NCBI RefSeq assembly: GCF_964340395.1
Contig: NC_135553.1
Span: 5,490,001 to 5,554,000 of the forward strand
Length of the DNA: 64,000 nt
Reading direction: 5' to 3'
DNA from: Glandiceps talaboti
Lineage: Eukaryota; Hemichordata; Enteropneusta; Spengelidae
Both the position numbers and the translations under genes were made by a program. The notes under the pieces are model-generated. The model was given only the letters and a program-made list of their open reading frames with translations. It was not told where the DNA came from and searched no databases. Positions 1 to 11,572 of the stretch are shown piece after piece; position 1 is the first letter of the stretch; every line of letters starts with the position of its first letter.

Positions 1-32
1 ACAACCGTGAATAAAAGTATTTGGTAACTCAC

Positions 33-3000
33 CATCTTGTGGTCCATTGTGCATAGTTTGATTACTACTACTAGAATAACTTTTATTAGGTGATGTGTGG
101 AGCTGTCGACTGACGTGAGATGTCTGACGTTCTAATGCAGCATTACACCAGGATAAGTGAAATTTTAATGTTGGACCAATGTTGAACACTTCAAAAGGAC
201 CTACAGGCTAACAAAGTAAGACATTCACATTACTACTTGTTAGAGATTGCAGATAATACACAAATGTGTGCAGTCTTAGAAACCTAAAAGGGTTTAATCT
301 CAATATAAGAAACATAGCAAATTCACTTTGGGTTAAACAGGGGTAATTCATAAAATGTAGTTTCAGATGCACTTATATAACGGAAGATCGTTTTAAAGGC
401 CTGTGTTTCAATGCTAGGTTCTCGCATGAGTGCTATCGGATCAGTAGAGCCCTAAAACTTGTAGGATCATTCTTTTGTCATGGACAACAAAATTTCTTTA
501 CCTCTGCAAGACAAGTATTTTTCACACGTACGTTTAACTGTAATTCAAGCAGGGTGTTTAAAGCCTTGAGGGCAATGGGGGATTTAACTGTAAGTTGATG
601 TGATCAAACCGTGATAGACCTTCCTTTTGGTGAAGGGTCTATGATCAAACATTATAACATGGCGCCCTCTAGTGTCAAGAGTGAACTTATTGATGCAGCT
701 AGTCCCGGTTACTCCCTACATGCTGTCATTTCAAGTCTATTATTGCCTGACAGAACAGCTGAGAGACAATTCAAGAACAAGTTTTATACACACAATCATG
801 TACTTTTTGAGTAGTTACTCATGGCCAAAATAGTTTTATTACATAATTGACTTGAACTAGTATCAACAAGTTGAACTTAGTGGTTATAACAAATCTAGGA
901 AGTATACGTTTCATTATGAAACAATACAAAAAATACCAATTTCTAAATAACTGACAAACAGTCCTTACTTTGCCATCCATAATAGTTTCCCATGATGCAG
1001 TTCTTCTATTATTGATCCTTGAACCCACTTCCTGTAATGCTAGCTCATAATCACCATCTGTTAGGAGACATCGTCTGTGTTTATCATACACCACTAATTC
1101 AGCTCCATATGTTGTATGATCTCCACAACTATCATTGGAATGTTTAAACAGCTTGGTTCTCTTCTTTGGAGGCTCACCTAGGGGACAAGAATTCAGAGTT
1201 CATAGTGTGTCATTCATCCATTTAAAGTCCAAATCTTCAATCCCAGGTTCTCATATTTAGTGTTATCATAAGTTGATTACAAAGGAAAATTCCTTTGCTT
1301 TGAACCAAACTTTTCTACAGCTCTACACGTATTACTTCAATCCTAGTTTAGAAATGGGTCTTTACCATGAACCAAACCCTTTCATACCAAACCATGTCCC
1401 TACAAAGCTCCAGCAGGGTCTTTCAGCCTGATTTGGTCAATCAGACATACTCATCCTTCTCCCCCCACAGCTGTATTTTTTTTTGCAAACTTCTACAGTA
1501 TTTGGAGAATTGGCTGTGTAAAGAACACACCTCCTAGTGACCAAAAAATCTTTCTGATGACCAAAATATCGCATATTGAAAGTACATGACTACACTGTAA
1601 GTGTTTTGGGTAAGGGTAGCAAGTAGGTAAAATACCAGTAACCTGAATACAGCTATGACTGTTAGCAGGGTTTGCCAACCTTAGTAAAAACACTGGTATG
1701 TGTCACCTACCAAAACTAGATACTTCTTCTGTACCATTGACTAGTGTCTCTGTATGCGTTGTGTCCTTCCACCGAGGACAATGTACTCTAAGTAGTAATA
1801 AATATGATTTGACTGTGTGTCCGTTTGTATGGCTAAATTTCTCACTAGATACTGATAATGTATGAGACTCTTCATCTGTACTGGCATCCCTGGTATCAGG
1901 ATTGATGGGTACCTTGCTTTCCCCAAGTGATGTCTTCATAATTGGCGATGATACATCCTATCAGATCAAAGAACATACAAAAATGAAGCCATTAGGGACA
2001 TGGACTGTTTGTGGTATGCACAGAATGATAGTTTAATAGCTCAATGACGATATGAGTGCAGCTACAGATACCTGTGAGATAATAAAACCAACAAATGAAA
2101 ATGTGACATAATATAACTGATTATAGAGTAGTGGGTTACATCCTATAATTTACAGGGTTCTCCCCAGGCCTATATAAAGTAGTAGGTTACACCCTATAAT
2201 TTACAGGGTTCTACCCAGGCCTTTATAGAGTAGTGGCTTCTACCCTATAATTTACAGGGTTCTACCCAGGCCTTTATAGAGTAGTGGGTTACACCCTATA
2301 ATTTGCAGGGTTCTCTTTATAGAGTAGTGGGTTACACCCTATGATTTGCAGGGTTCTCTTTATAGAGTAGTGGGTTACACCCTATGATTTGCAGGGTTCT
2401 CTTTATAGAGTAGTGGGTTACATCCTATGATATGCAGGGTTCTCTTAGGCCATGTAGAGTAGTGGGTTGCACCCTACGATATGTACTGGTTGCATATAGT
2501 CACAGTAGTATTAGTATGAAAACAAACATCAGAAGAGATAACAAAGTGGTATACACCTTTGAAAACACTGACAAGCCAAGAAATCAGTGAAACCTTTTGT
2601 CACTCACCTTTCTCTTTTTATGACATACTTTGAGTAACAAAGCCTCTACGTTCACAGCGTTACCCTGCGTTATTTCATCGTTAACTTTGGCTGGAAAAAG
2701 AAAAGATTTATTCATAAATTATCTCCAATGGCCTCACAATTTGTCTCTATATATGATATTGAAACAGTTGGAATAAATTTTAAAAATATCACATTTCTGG
2801 TTCTCAACCTCAATAGTTCTTGGTAAAAGTTTGTCAGTATGCATAATTTAATTTTCATTTAAAAACTGATTTTTAGCAGACACTGTTAAACACCCTGCAA
2901 TAAAATTTGCTGTACTTTTATATTTTGCACCTCGGTATTGTTGGTTATGCACTCAGCTATATTTTCACAGTCCCTATTTATTTAATCACACTCTGTTCAA

Positions 3001-6000
3001 TACGTTCACGTAAGTTTACACCCATACCAAACCATTTATGATTTATATCTGGTCAATAACTACAGAATAAGTCAAAAGGACCTCTTCTGATGTATATGTC
3101 CTGTCAGTGGCATCTTCACTACAGTGAAATACTGGAGACATTATTACATACCCATATGCAAATGAATGTGTGATCATTCCTTGTAAACAAAATGGCGTGA
3201 CTACAGTAGGATTTTTACAGAAATATGCCATTTCAGCTGGACGTATTTAATAATAACAGAATTCCATGCTACGTAAGTGCCAGTGTGAGTAATAGGGTAT
3301 TTGCACTCATGCTTACAGGGTTTGCTATGGCCACAAAGACCACTACAAACACAAGTGCAATAGCGAACTTGCAATCCAGACTGAGCACGCTCAGACGCAA
3401 AGGACTATGGGATTATCTGTGGTTATCATAATACCTAATCTGGAGCTACCAATAAAAAAAACCTCCCACAATTGTCAGGGTTTATTATATTTCCCATGAT
3501 GCAACATTCAACATGGCGGGTTTGCAAGTTCCCTATTACCATTAATATACAACACTTGCATGCACACATCATTGGGTTCTGTTATATCATTTACCTTTCT
3601 TGTGATAAAATCCTGTGAACTTTAAATTCATGAATCCAGTCTTCACACTGAGGAAAAAAAATAGTGCCAATGGCGTTGTTCACAACTGATATTGAAATCA
3701 AAACTGTTATTTTATAAAGAAGGTATATATTTAGTATGTATATTACAAATGTATCATTTATGGAGTGTGCCTAAAATAAACACAAACTTATTACAGGACA
3801 GAATTCTATGATTAATTAACATAAACATCATTTTCAATTGCTGTATGGGTGGCTTTTTTCAAGTTGAAATTCCATCTTAGCTCCTCATTCCTCTGGCCAT
3901 AGAGTAGGATTCAAAGCCATAGTTAGCTTCTAGGCTATTCAAAGCCATGGACAGCCTCTAGACTATTCAAAGCCATGGATAGCCTCTAGACTATTCAAAG
4001 CCATGGATAGCCTCTAGGCTATTCAAAGCCATGGATAGCCTCTAGACTATTCAAAGCCATGGATAGCCTCTAGACTATTCAAAGCCATGGATAGCCTCTA
4101 GACTATTCAAAGCCATGGATAGCCTCTAGACTATTCAAAGCCATGGATAGCTTCTCGACTATTCAAAGCCATGGACAGCCTCTAGGCTATTCAAAGCCAT
4201 GGATAGCCTCTAGACTATTCAAAGCCATGGATAGCCTCTAGACTATTCAAAGCCATGGATAGCCTCTAGACTATTCAAAGCCATGGACAGCCTCTAGACT
4301 ATTCAAAGCCATGGACAGCCTCTAGACTATTCAAAGCCATGGACAGCCTCTCGACTATTCAAAGCCATGGATAGCCTCTAGACTATTCAAAGCCATGGAT
4401 AGCCTCTAGACTATTCAAAGCCATGGATAGCCTCTAGACTATTCAAAGCCATGGATAGCCTCTAGACTATTCAAAGCCATGGATAGCCTCTCGACTATTC
4501 AAAGCCATGGATAGCCTCTAGACTATTCAAAGCCATGGATAGCCTCTCGACTATTCAAAGCCATGGATAGCCTCTAGACTATTCAAAGCCATGGACAGCC
4601 TCTAGACTATTCAACGCCATGGACAGCCTCTAGACTATTCAAAGCCATGGACAGCCTCTAGACTATTCAAAGCCATGGACAGCCTCTAGACTATTCAAAG
4701 CCATGGACAGCCTCTAGACTATTCAAAGCCATGAACAGCCTCTAGTCTATTTAAAGCCATGGTTAGCCTCTAGACTATTCAAAGACAAGTAAATACAAAT
4801 CCTGGAGTACTTACCCCTCTGCTTCACTTTCTGCTTTCCTTCTAGCTGTTACTTGTGCTAACAGATCATCTACTTTGAAATCTTTCCTGTAATCAAACAA
4901 TATAAAGTTTTCATTTGTATCATTTGAAAATTACAAATTGTGGTTTGTTCAATTTGACATCAATTTTACTCTATTGTTGAGGTTATAATATATACTGTTA
5001 CACAAGTTGTACACTTAATGACAATAATATAATGATTATAATATACTTTTATCAATCCAAATCAAGTTCTGATATTGAAAATTGCTGTGCTATTAGAATG
5101 CTTGGCCACCAACAACCCTAACTGAGAACCTGTACTTGAATATTGATGGTACAGGTTGTATGACAATTGACATGACAAATGTATCACCCATTACACATTT
5201 CTTCGAGAAGAAATTTAATTTTAGGACAAACTATAGTTTGGTATGGTTTACAACTTTTAACAAAGATAGAAAGTTTGCTTCTATTGAAACTAAACATATG
5301 ACACTGGAATATGCATAAACAAAATGCAATCACTGATGGGAAAAGCTAAGGTAAAGCTCTAGCTGGTGTAATATGGTATATGGTAATGTTTCCAACCTAA
5401 CTGCAAATAAAACTAGCAAAAAAAACATTGATGCATTTGATGAGTAAGATAAGCTAAGAGAGGGCTTCACATACAGACAACAGTAGTGTCTCTGGTGTAG
5501 GTTGATGCTGGTATGTTTTGTTTACATCTTTGGAAGTTAGTCATGACCTAAAAATGTTTTCAGTTATTCATTATGGTAAGTCATATTCTATCTTATAACT
5601 TGCAGTGTTCTAATTAGTTAACTGGGTTATGGGATCCAGGACCCTGTAGTGTTTATGCTTTGAGACAAGTTACCTGTATCAATATTACATTGTACGTCTT
5701 TGCATGAACATTCTCTCCAGCAAACAAAGGTGTTATTTCGTGAGTTGTTCCTGACTTAATTTATATAATTGGGTATTCATTGTACAGCAAAGTGCAGTCT
5801 TGCAGAGAGACAAATTATTGTCATTATGAATAATATATATAACCTATACTACATAATGAACTAAATTGAAAATTACAATCGTTATTTGGAAATTGACCTG
5901 AGTTTTACACAGAAAGATGAAAATCGTTTCCATGGTATCATCGTGGTTAATAGATTCTCGAATCTATCTCCATCCAGGGCACTTGCCTACTGAGTGGGAT

Positions 6001-6772
6001 GAAACTCTTGGATCTCTTTTTTTTTCTTTTTTTTTTTAAAAACGTTTTACAATACGGACTATTATGATTCATATAAGAATTCAAGATGTGTCATATATAA
6101 AATCAATATTAAACGTAAAGCTCGTCCCGAAGCAAAACACACAGAGTATGCGACGGGTCTCCGAAGTGAAACCCTACCTTGGTCGGCGAGATCTGGACAT
6201 CCGATGGTTCATGTACGTAAGGGTTCGATGCAAGAAAACAGGCTGTACAAGAAAAAAAAGATAAAGAAAATAAGATATTCCATTGTGACTTTCTTGCCAA
6301 TATTTCCACTTTGAGTCTGGTTTTACAGTATTGTTTTATGACATTCCATTCAGCGGAGAAGCAAACAAAAGGAATGAAAACACAACACTCAACAGTAGAA
6401 TTTGAATATCGTAGCTTACCGAAATCAGGTTCCGGGTCCGGAGGAATCGGTAAATTTGGGTCGGTTCTGGATAAAAAGTCGAAAAGGACGGGTGTTTGGT
6501 TAGTGTGTGCGTAGGTCAAGTGGAAATGAATGTTTCTTTGACAAAATATTCGACGATCTACACGGAATACAGCTGAAAATGTGCCCGACTTGTAAAGGGA
6601 CAATAAAAGCGTGCTGAGCATCGGTCAATACACACCAATCGAACCAAAGTTCACGATGTACAGTGTACTTACTTTCGAAAGCCTGAAGGAAGAGCTCATG
6701 ATCGGCTTGCATTTGTTCAAACTTGGGTTTCCTGGGGCTGTCACGTCCATTTTCATGTTTCAGCGGGGCCAT
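33..6772 (-). CDS. SUZ12: SUZ12, Polycomb repressive complex 2 subunit (5' part, nine exons)
   Basis: SUZ12 is a core scaffold of PRC2, the nuclear complex that methylates histone H3 lysine 27. Coding exons, in transcript order: 6673-6772, 6420-6466, 6178-6242, 4815-4886, 3595-3647, 2608-2690, 1711-1957, 969-1177 and 33-207. They join in frame to about 350 residues. Seen matches to vertebrate SUZ12: MAPLKH start and QADHELFLQAFE (exon 1), KPTQIYRFLRTRNLIS (exon 2), FLHRTLTYM (exon 3), KDFKVDDLL (exon 4), KFTGFYHKK (exon 5), KVCHKKRK (exon 6), VPINPD and VKSYLLLLRV (exon 7), DGDYELALQE and ASWETIMDGK (exon 8), PFEVFNIGPTLKF (exon 9). The start is chosen because MAP.KH matches the family start. 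The N-terminus lacks the long Gly/Ser stretch of mammals. The zinc finger and VEFS box should lie left of the window. Exons 2 and 3 are short and lie inside a longer unrelated open frame. Confidence 0.96.
2122..2480. repeat. Minisatellite of 51-bp and 43-bp units in SUZ12 intron 6
   Basis: About seven tandem copies of a unit beginning TATAGAGTAGTGGGTTAC. The first three steps are 51 bp, the next three 43 bp. The short form lacks the ACCCAGGC stretch before the next unit. It lies between the exons at 1711-1957 and 2608-2690, so it is intronic. The two unit lengths suggest that a shortened variant was amplified separately. Confidence 0.85.
3909..4784. repeat. 28-bp minisatellite, 31 copies, in SUZ12 intron 4
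   Basis: Thirty-one nearly identical head-to-tail copies of a 28-bp unit (ATTCAAAGCCATGGATAGCC followed by TCTAGACT) plus a partial copy. Variation is limited to a few positions: GATAG or GACAG, CTAGAC or CTCGAC or CTAGGC. Each unit holds two palindromes, CCATGG and TCTAGA. The array lies between the exons at 3595-3647 and 4815-4886 and starts about 30 bases inside the intron from the 5' splice site at 4814. There are no unique spacers, so it is not CRISPR-like. Confidence 0.95.
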
Positions 6773-7901
6773 TTTTCGGCCGAATACGCTGAAATCAGCT
6801 GAAAAGTGTCTTCGATGTGCAGTCCTTGACTCACAGCCTGTATTCCGCGGGAATTTCGCGGTGTATCATGGGAGGTCACAAGGACAAGAGAGCAAGTAGG
6901 CCAAGGACCCAATCATGGAAAAGCTATGATTAAATGCATTTTATTTTTGAAAATATTCAGATCAATGCAATCTTCAAAGAAAATCCACGAGGTTTGTAAA
7001 AATAAAATACAGGTCTGCTCTGGTCTGTTCATACAATACAATTATTATCGTGAGAAACATACGGTAACAATGTATGATATATCAAATGATATCATCATTT
7101 TTAGCCCAGATCTTTAGAATTTTTGCATGAGTAAAAAAAAAACGAACTGTTTCAGTTTCTGTCACCTCCGACTGAGGTTTATTCATTTTCATTATTGTTA
7201 TTTGTTTAGATATCGTTTACCTTTATTTAAAACATATGTTATCACATTCAGGAAATCTTTCTTTCCATCGGGCCACGTTGGTAAGATTCGATCTACATCA
7301 TGATTCGGATTATAACAACATTTCATACATAAACATGAGAGAGACTCGAGTTCTTGATTCATGTGATTGCTTTCATCGACGCAAGGACAGCTTCCAATGT
7401 GTGTCGGTTTTATTTATTTATTTACTTATTTTTTTTTGCTATCGCTGTATCAATTCCGTGCAAGATGGACGTTACCATGGGAACAACACCCAGTAGTGCG
7501 TCATTGCATCATCATGGTCATGCGAATGGGAAATTTTAAACGAAACATTCAAATATTGTAAATTTAAACAGGGTGATAAGTGCTATCTAACAAATTTACA
7601 TGTAAACATATCTCGGGTAACCACACAAACATTGGTTCTCAAAGACTCTAGAGACTGTACAATTGATGAGGAAAGTATTCATATTTGTAATGATGCCACT
7701 TGATATTCGTATTAAAAGCTTTAATAACTAGATTCCGAGTCAACCCCAAAATCACCGTGGAGCATGATGAATGGTCAGTTTTGGATCGAAAACAGTGTGT
7801 TATGTGGATTTCCTGTTAAAATTAATGGCTGCAGTGACCGTTTTAAGTGTATTAACATTATATCTATCGCCGGTTTACAGAAATTAAAGAAAAAAATCAG
7901 G

Positions 7902-8018
<117 letters not shown>

Positions 8019-9928
8019 AGGCAGACAGACAGACATACAGAAAGAGGGAGGGAGGGAGGAGGAGGAGGAATAATTGTTTTTTGTTGGTTTTATTCTTCAG
8101 TTTAAAGTAAAATAATACAATGTAAATCACCTATAACACAAAAATCCCGTGCTTAGATAATAAAGTCGGAGGACATATTTCCACATTTTTGTTAGCTTAA
8201 AGTGTTAAATTCAAGGTATTAATTACTATGATACAAATGGACATCATGACATGATAGGTCTATAAACTTAACTTTTATACTGGTTTCCAAACCATCAAAA
8301 TTAACGTAGAATGCGATTCGGAAATAAAGTAGTAAACTTTTGCTGTTATGTCGTTTAAAAATATCAACATCATTCTCAGTTAAAATCAACCGTCATCGTA
8401 CAAATCTTTGAAATAAAGCTCAGAATGATATCAAAATTTATGGCCGCCGAATGATATGGGAAATGAAAGACTGTCGACATGATGTGCTTGATGTGCTTGA
8501 AAACAAGACGGCGAACCCAAAATTTCTCTCATTATTGCAAAAGGACCAAGAATAAGTTGCAGGCATTTTTATTTCAAGTGTACAATGTGATTTATAAGCA
8601 ATTCGGGTTAGTTGAAGTACCTACATCTGCGACTTATATTTCTTAAAGTTGGAAGTTGGAGGAGCAAAATTAGAAAACGAAACGGTACAAGATGTGTTTT
8701 TCTGGAGTTTAACAAATTGAATGTTTTTCAAATTGTGAATTATGTGTTGGCATTTATATTGTTTACAAAATTAATTGGAGTAGGTCTATATTCATGTAGT
8801 CACGAACACATTACAAGTTAGCCATGTAAAAGCGTGATATCTCGAGTTCGTTTGAACAATGTCAGAAACTGCTTACAAGTTACAACGTGTCACTCTACAC
8901 AGTATACACATACATTGTACTATAAAGGCGACGTGTGAATCCAACTTTGAAAATATGCCTGTTATTTTTCATTATCAGTCAGTGACAGACAGCACCCACA
9001 CAAGCTTTAGGCAGACATTATTTTGAAACTGGTTACTAAACTGATTGCTTAGCTATAAACGTTAAACCTGTCCAAACCTGGAAGCCTAATTCTGAGTCAC
9101 GTCTACAATTTTTAATTTTCCTCTGGTATGACGAGTCTAGTTTTGCGCGCATGCAATAACATTAACACCAGAGACACTTCGAATTCTTGTCTGGCAAATT
9201 AATCGAAATTTGGGTTTCTCTAGTTGCTGATCGCTAGACCATTCAATAATGCAAAGCATCGATTACACTTGGCTTAAATGTTTACTGGCTGTAACATTCT
9301 TTCAACATTTCAGTCCCCTCCCCACCCCCACCCCGAAATACCGTATCCCAATCAAAACGACATCTACGACTATAAACATCATGTTCAAAGAAGCATCGAA
9401 GGGATAGACGAATTAATTCACGATTAACTCGTATATCACAAAAAAGGTAATGTAGTATAATAAGAGTGTCACCGTCCACCCTCCCGAAGTTAAAAATGTA
9501 CAATGATGAGATCTGATGAAAGTGTAGTTGTACAGATTTGTTTGACTGAAAGATCTAGTCGTTATTTCCGCTTACATGTAATAAGTGTGTAGCGAGTGGA
9601 CAACGACTGGATCTTTCAGACTAAAGTTCTGTACAGGTGAAAGGAATGGCACACCTAATATAATATTATGTTTGACCTTCTGCATATTGGTCAGCCTGTT
9701 TGACTCTTTTCTTTCACGTACGTGCATGTACCAGTGACTTTTACAACCGTGATCATCCCAAAGTATATATGATCGCTATCACGATATATGCTTCGTAGGC
9801 CATAAATGCCCACTGATATGAATGTTTTGTACAATGACCATCTTTGAATTGAACCTTAGTCCACATACGACTGAGTTGCATGTGCTATACATCTATAGTA
9901 AAAAGTTTCATTAAAATAGTAATATACA

Positions 9929-10290
9929 AGTTAGTTTGAGTTGGTATAGTAAAAGTTAGTTAAGTTGGTACAATAACGTATGGTACAAGGAGGTGGTATG
10001 GTAAAAGTTAGTTGAGTTGGTATGGTAAAAGTTAGTTGAGTTGGTAATGTACAAGTTAGTTAAGTTGGTAATGTACAAGTTAGTTAAGTTGGTATGGTAA
10101 AAGTTAGTTGAGTTGGTATGGTAAAAGTTAGTTGAGTTGGTATGGTAAAAGTTAGTTAAGTTGGTATGGTACAAGTTAGTTAAGTTGGTAGGGTAAAAGT
10201 TAGTTAAGTTGGTATGGTAAAAGTTAGTGAATTTGATATGGTAAAAGTTAGCTAAGTTGGTATGCTTAAAATTAGGTAAGTTGATTGGTA
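9929..10290. repeat. 24-bp minisatellite
   Basis: Roughly fourteen imperfect copies of a 24-bp unit close to TAAAAGTTAGTTAAGTTGGT followed by ATGG. Copies alternate between TTGAG and TTAAG and between AAAAG and ACAAG. The open minus-strand frame through it (repeated YHTN/NSTNF) follows from a period divisible by three and is not evidence of a gene. Confidence 0.85.
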
Positions 10291-10692
10291 TGCTGAAAGT
10301 CTGGGACTTATGTGTCTTTTCATCATTGATGTTTTAAAGTAAAAAGTTACTTCACTATTTACAGAAACATGCCTAAGAACTAGTTGGCAGTACACTGTGG
10401 GCATTGGCAGTAGTAGAACTCTTACAAGTTACAATGTGCAGGCTGGTATAACACCACATTTACATAGGAATCTTTTTTCCTACGTCATTTTTTATTTGTA
10501 CAGGGAATGATTCGTGTTTATTTGCATCATATTATTATAACCTTTATTGTTTATTTCCTTTTCACAACTAAGATGAATAAATTTATTTAAATTTGCTTTA
10601 AAAGAAAGTGAGAAAGTAGTTTTTGAAGTGCTGTTCACTTCTGTACAAAGTTGTGCCATAATCTTAGTCATTCAGCCATAAAGTAAACCCAA

Positions 10693-10998
<306 letters not shown>

Positions 10999-11025
10999 TG
11001 CTAGTGTGACAGTTAAATACTAGTA

Positions 11026-11050
11026 TTTATTACTTTATTCTTGTTTTATT
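11026..11050 (-). other. Probable METTL22 polyadenylation signals
   Basis: Three AATAAA hexamers on the minus strand, at 11026-11031, 11034-11039 and 11045-11050. They lie about 520-550 bases after the METTL22 stop codon, a normal distance for a 3' UTR end. Their use is inferred. Confidence 0.5.
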
Positions 11051-11152
11051 GACTTGGCTATAGTTTCCTTCTGGAAGATATAGAAACAACCAAACAGCAA
11101 GCATGACATAGATACGAAGATAAACTCACAGGTCTTTCACATTACACTGAAT

Positions 11153-11404
11153 TTATCCATGACTTGACCAGGGACATGTAGTTTTGAGGACCATCCCCAA
11201 CATATACTCTCCCAAATTGAAGGTAATGCATTCTGTACAGTTACTGTTAAAAAAACCATCCACGAATGTTCCTGTTTTTACGACAGTTTCCTTTAATTCA
11301 ACAATCCACTCTTGCTGTCTTATGTCTCTTCTGGTACTGTCTTTGACTGACAGGGACATGAAAACAGCTACGACTGAAAATAGCCAGAGTTTGATACTAT
11401 CCAT
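11153..11404 (-). other. 83-codon open frame inside the probable METTL22 3' UTR
   Basis: An ATG-started open frame, read in the same direction as METTL22 and beginning about 170 bases after its stop. The predicted N-terminus (MDSIKLWLFSVVAVFMSLSV) looks like a signal peptide, and the rest has three cysteines. I recognise no family. It may be chance, a downstream frame in the 3' UTR, or an unrelated small secreted-protein gene. No splice sites or promoter were evident. Confidence 0.25.
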
Positions 11405-11572
11405 TCCTGTACACTGATCTCTGTGATGCTTCTTTCATCCATGTCAAAATAACTTAAAACAATTTTGTGGTTACTACAGTATACCATCACATGCTGCTCC
11501 GTGTAATGTATCGGTTTCAGTATTTATCAGCTGTAAGTCTTAATCTGCTCTTGGCATTTTACTATCCAACTG

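Noticed and set aside
3909-4784. CRISPR-like array
   Set aside because: Units are contiguous 28-mers with no unique spacers, in an animal intron.
5685-5749. Possible extra SUZ12 exon (minus strand, EITPLFAGEN..) between AG and GTAAC
   Set aside because: All expected SUZ12 segments are already accounted for by in-frame exons on both sides, and the sequence matches no part of the family.
6109-6621. 170-codon minus-strand open frame near the SUZ12 start
   Set aside because: SUZ12 exons 2 (6420-6466) and 3 (6178-6242) lie inside it in other frames with clear homology and splice sites; the long frame has no known motif.
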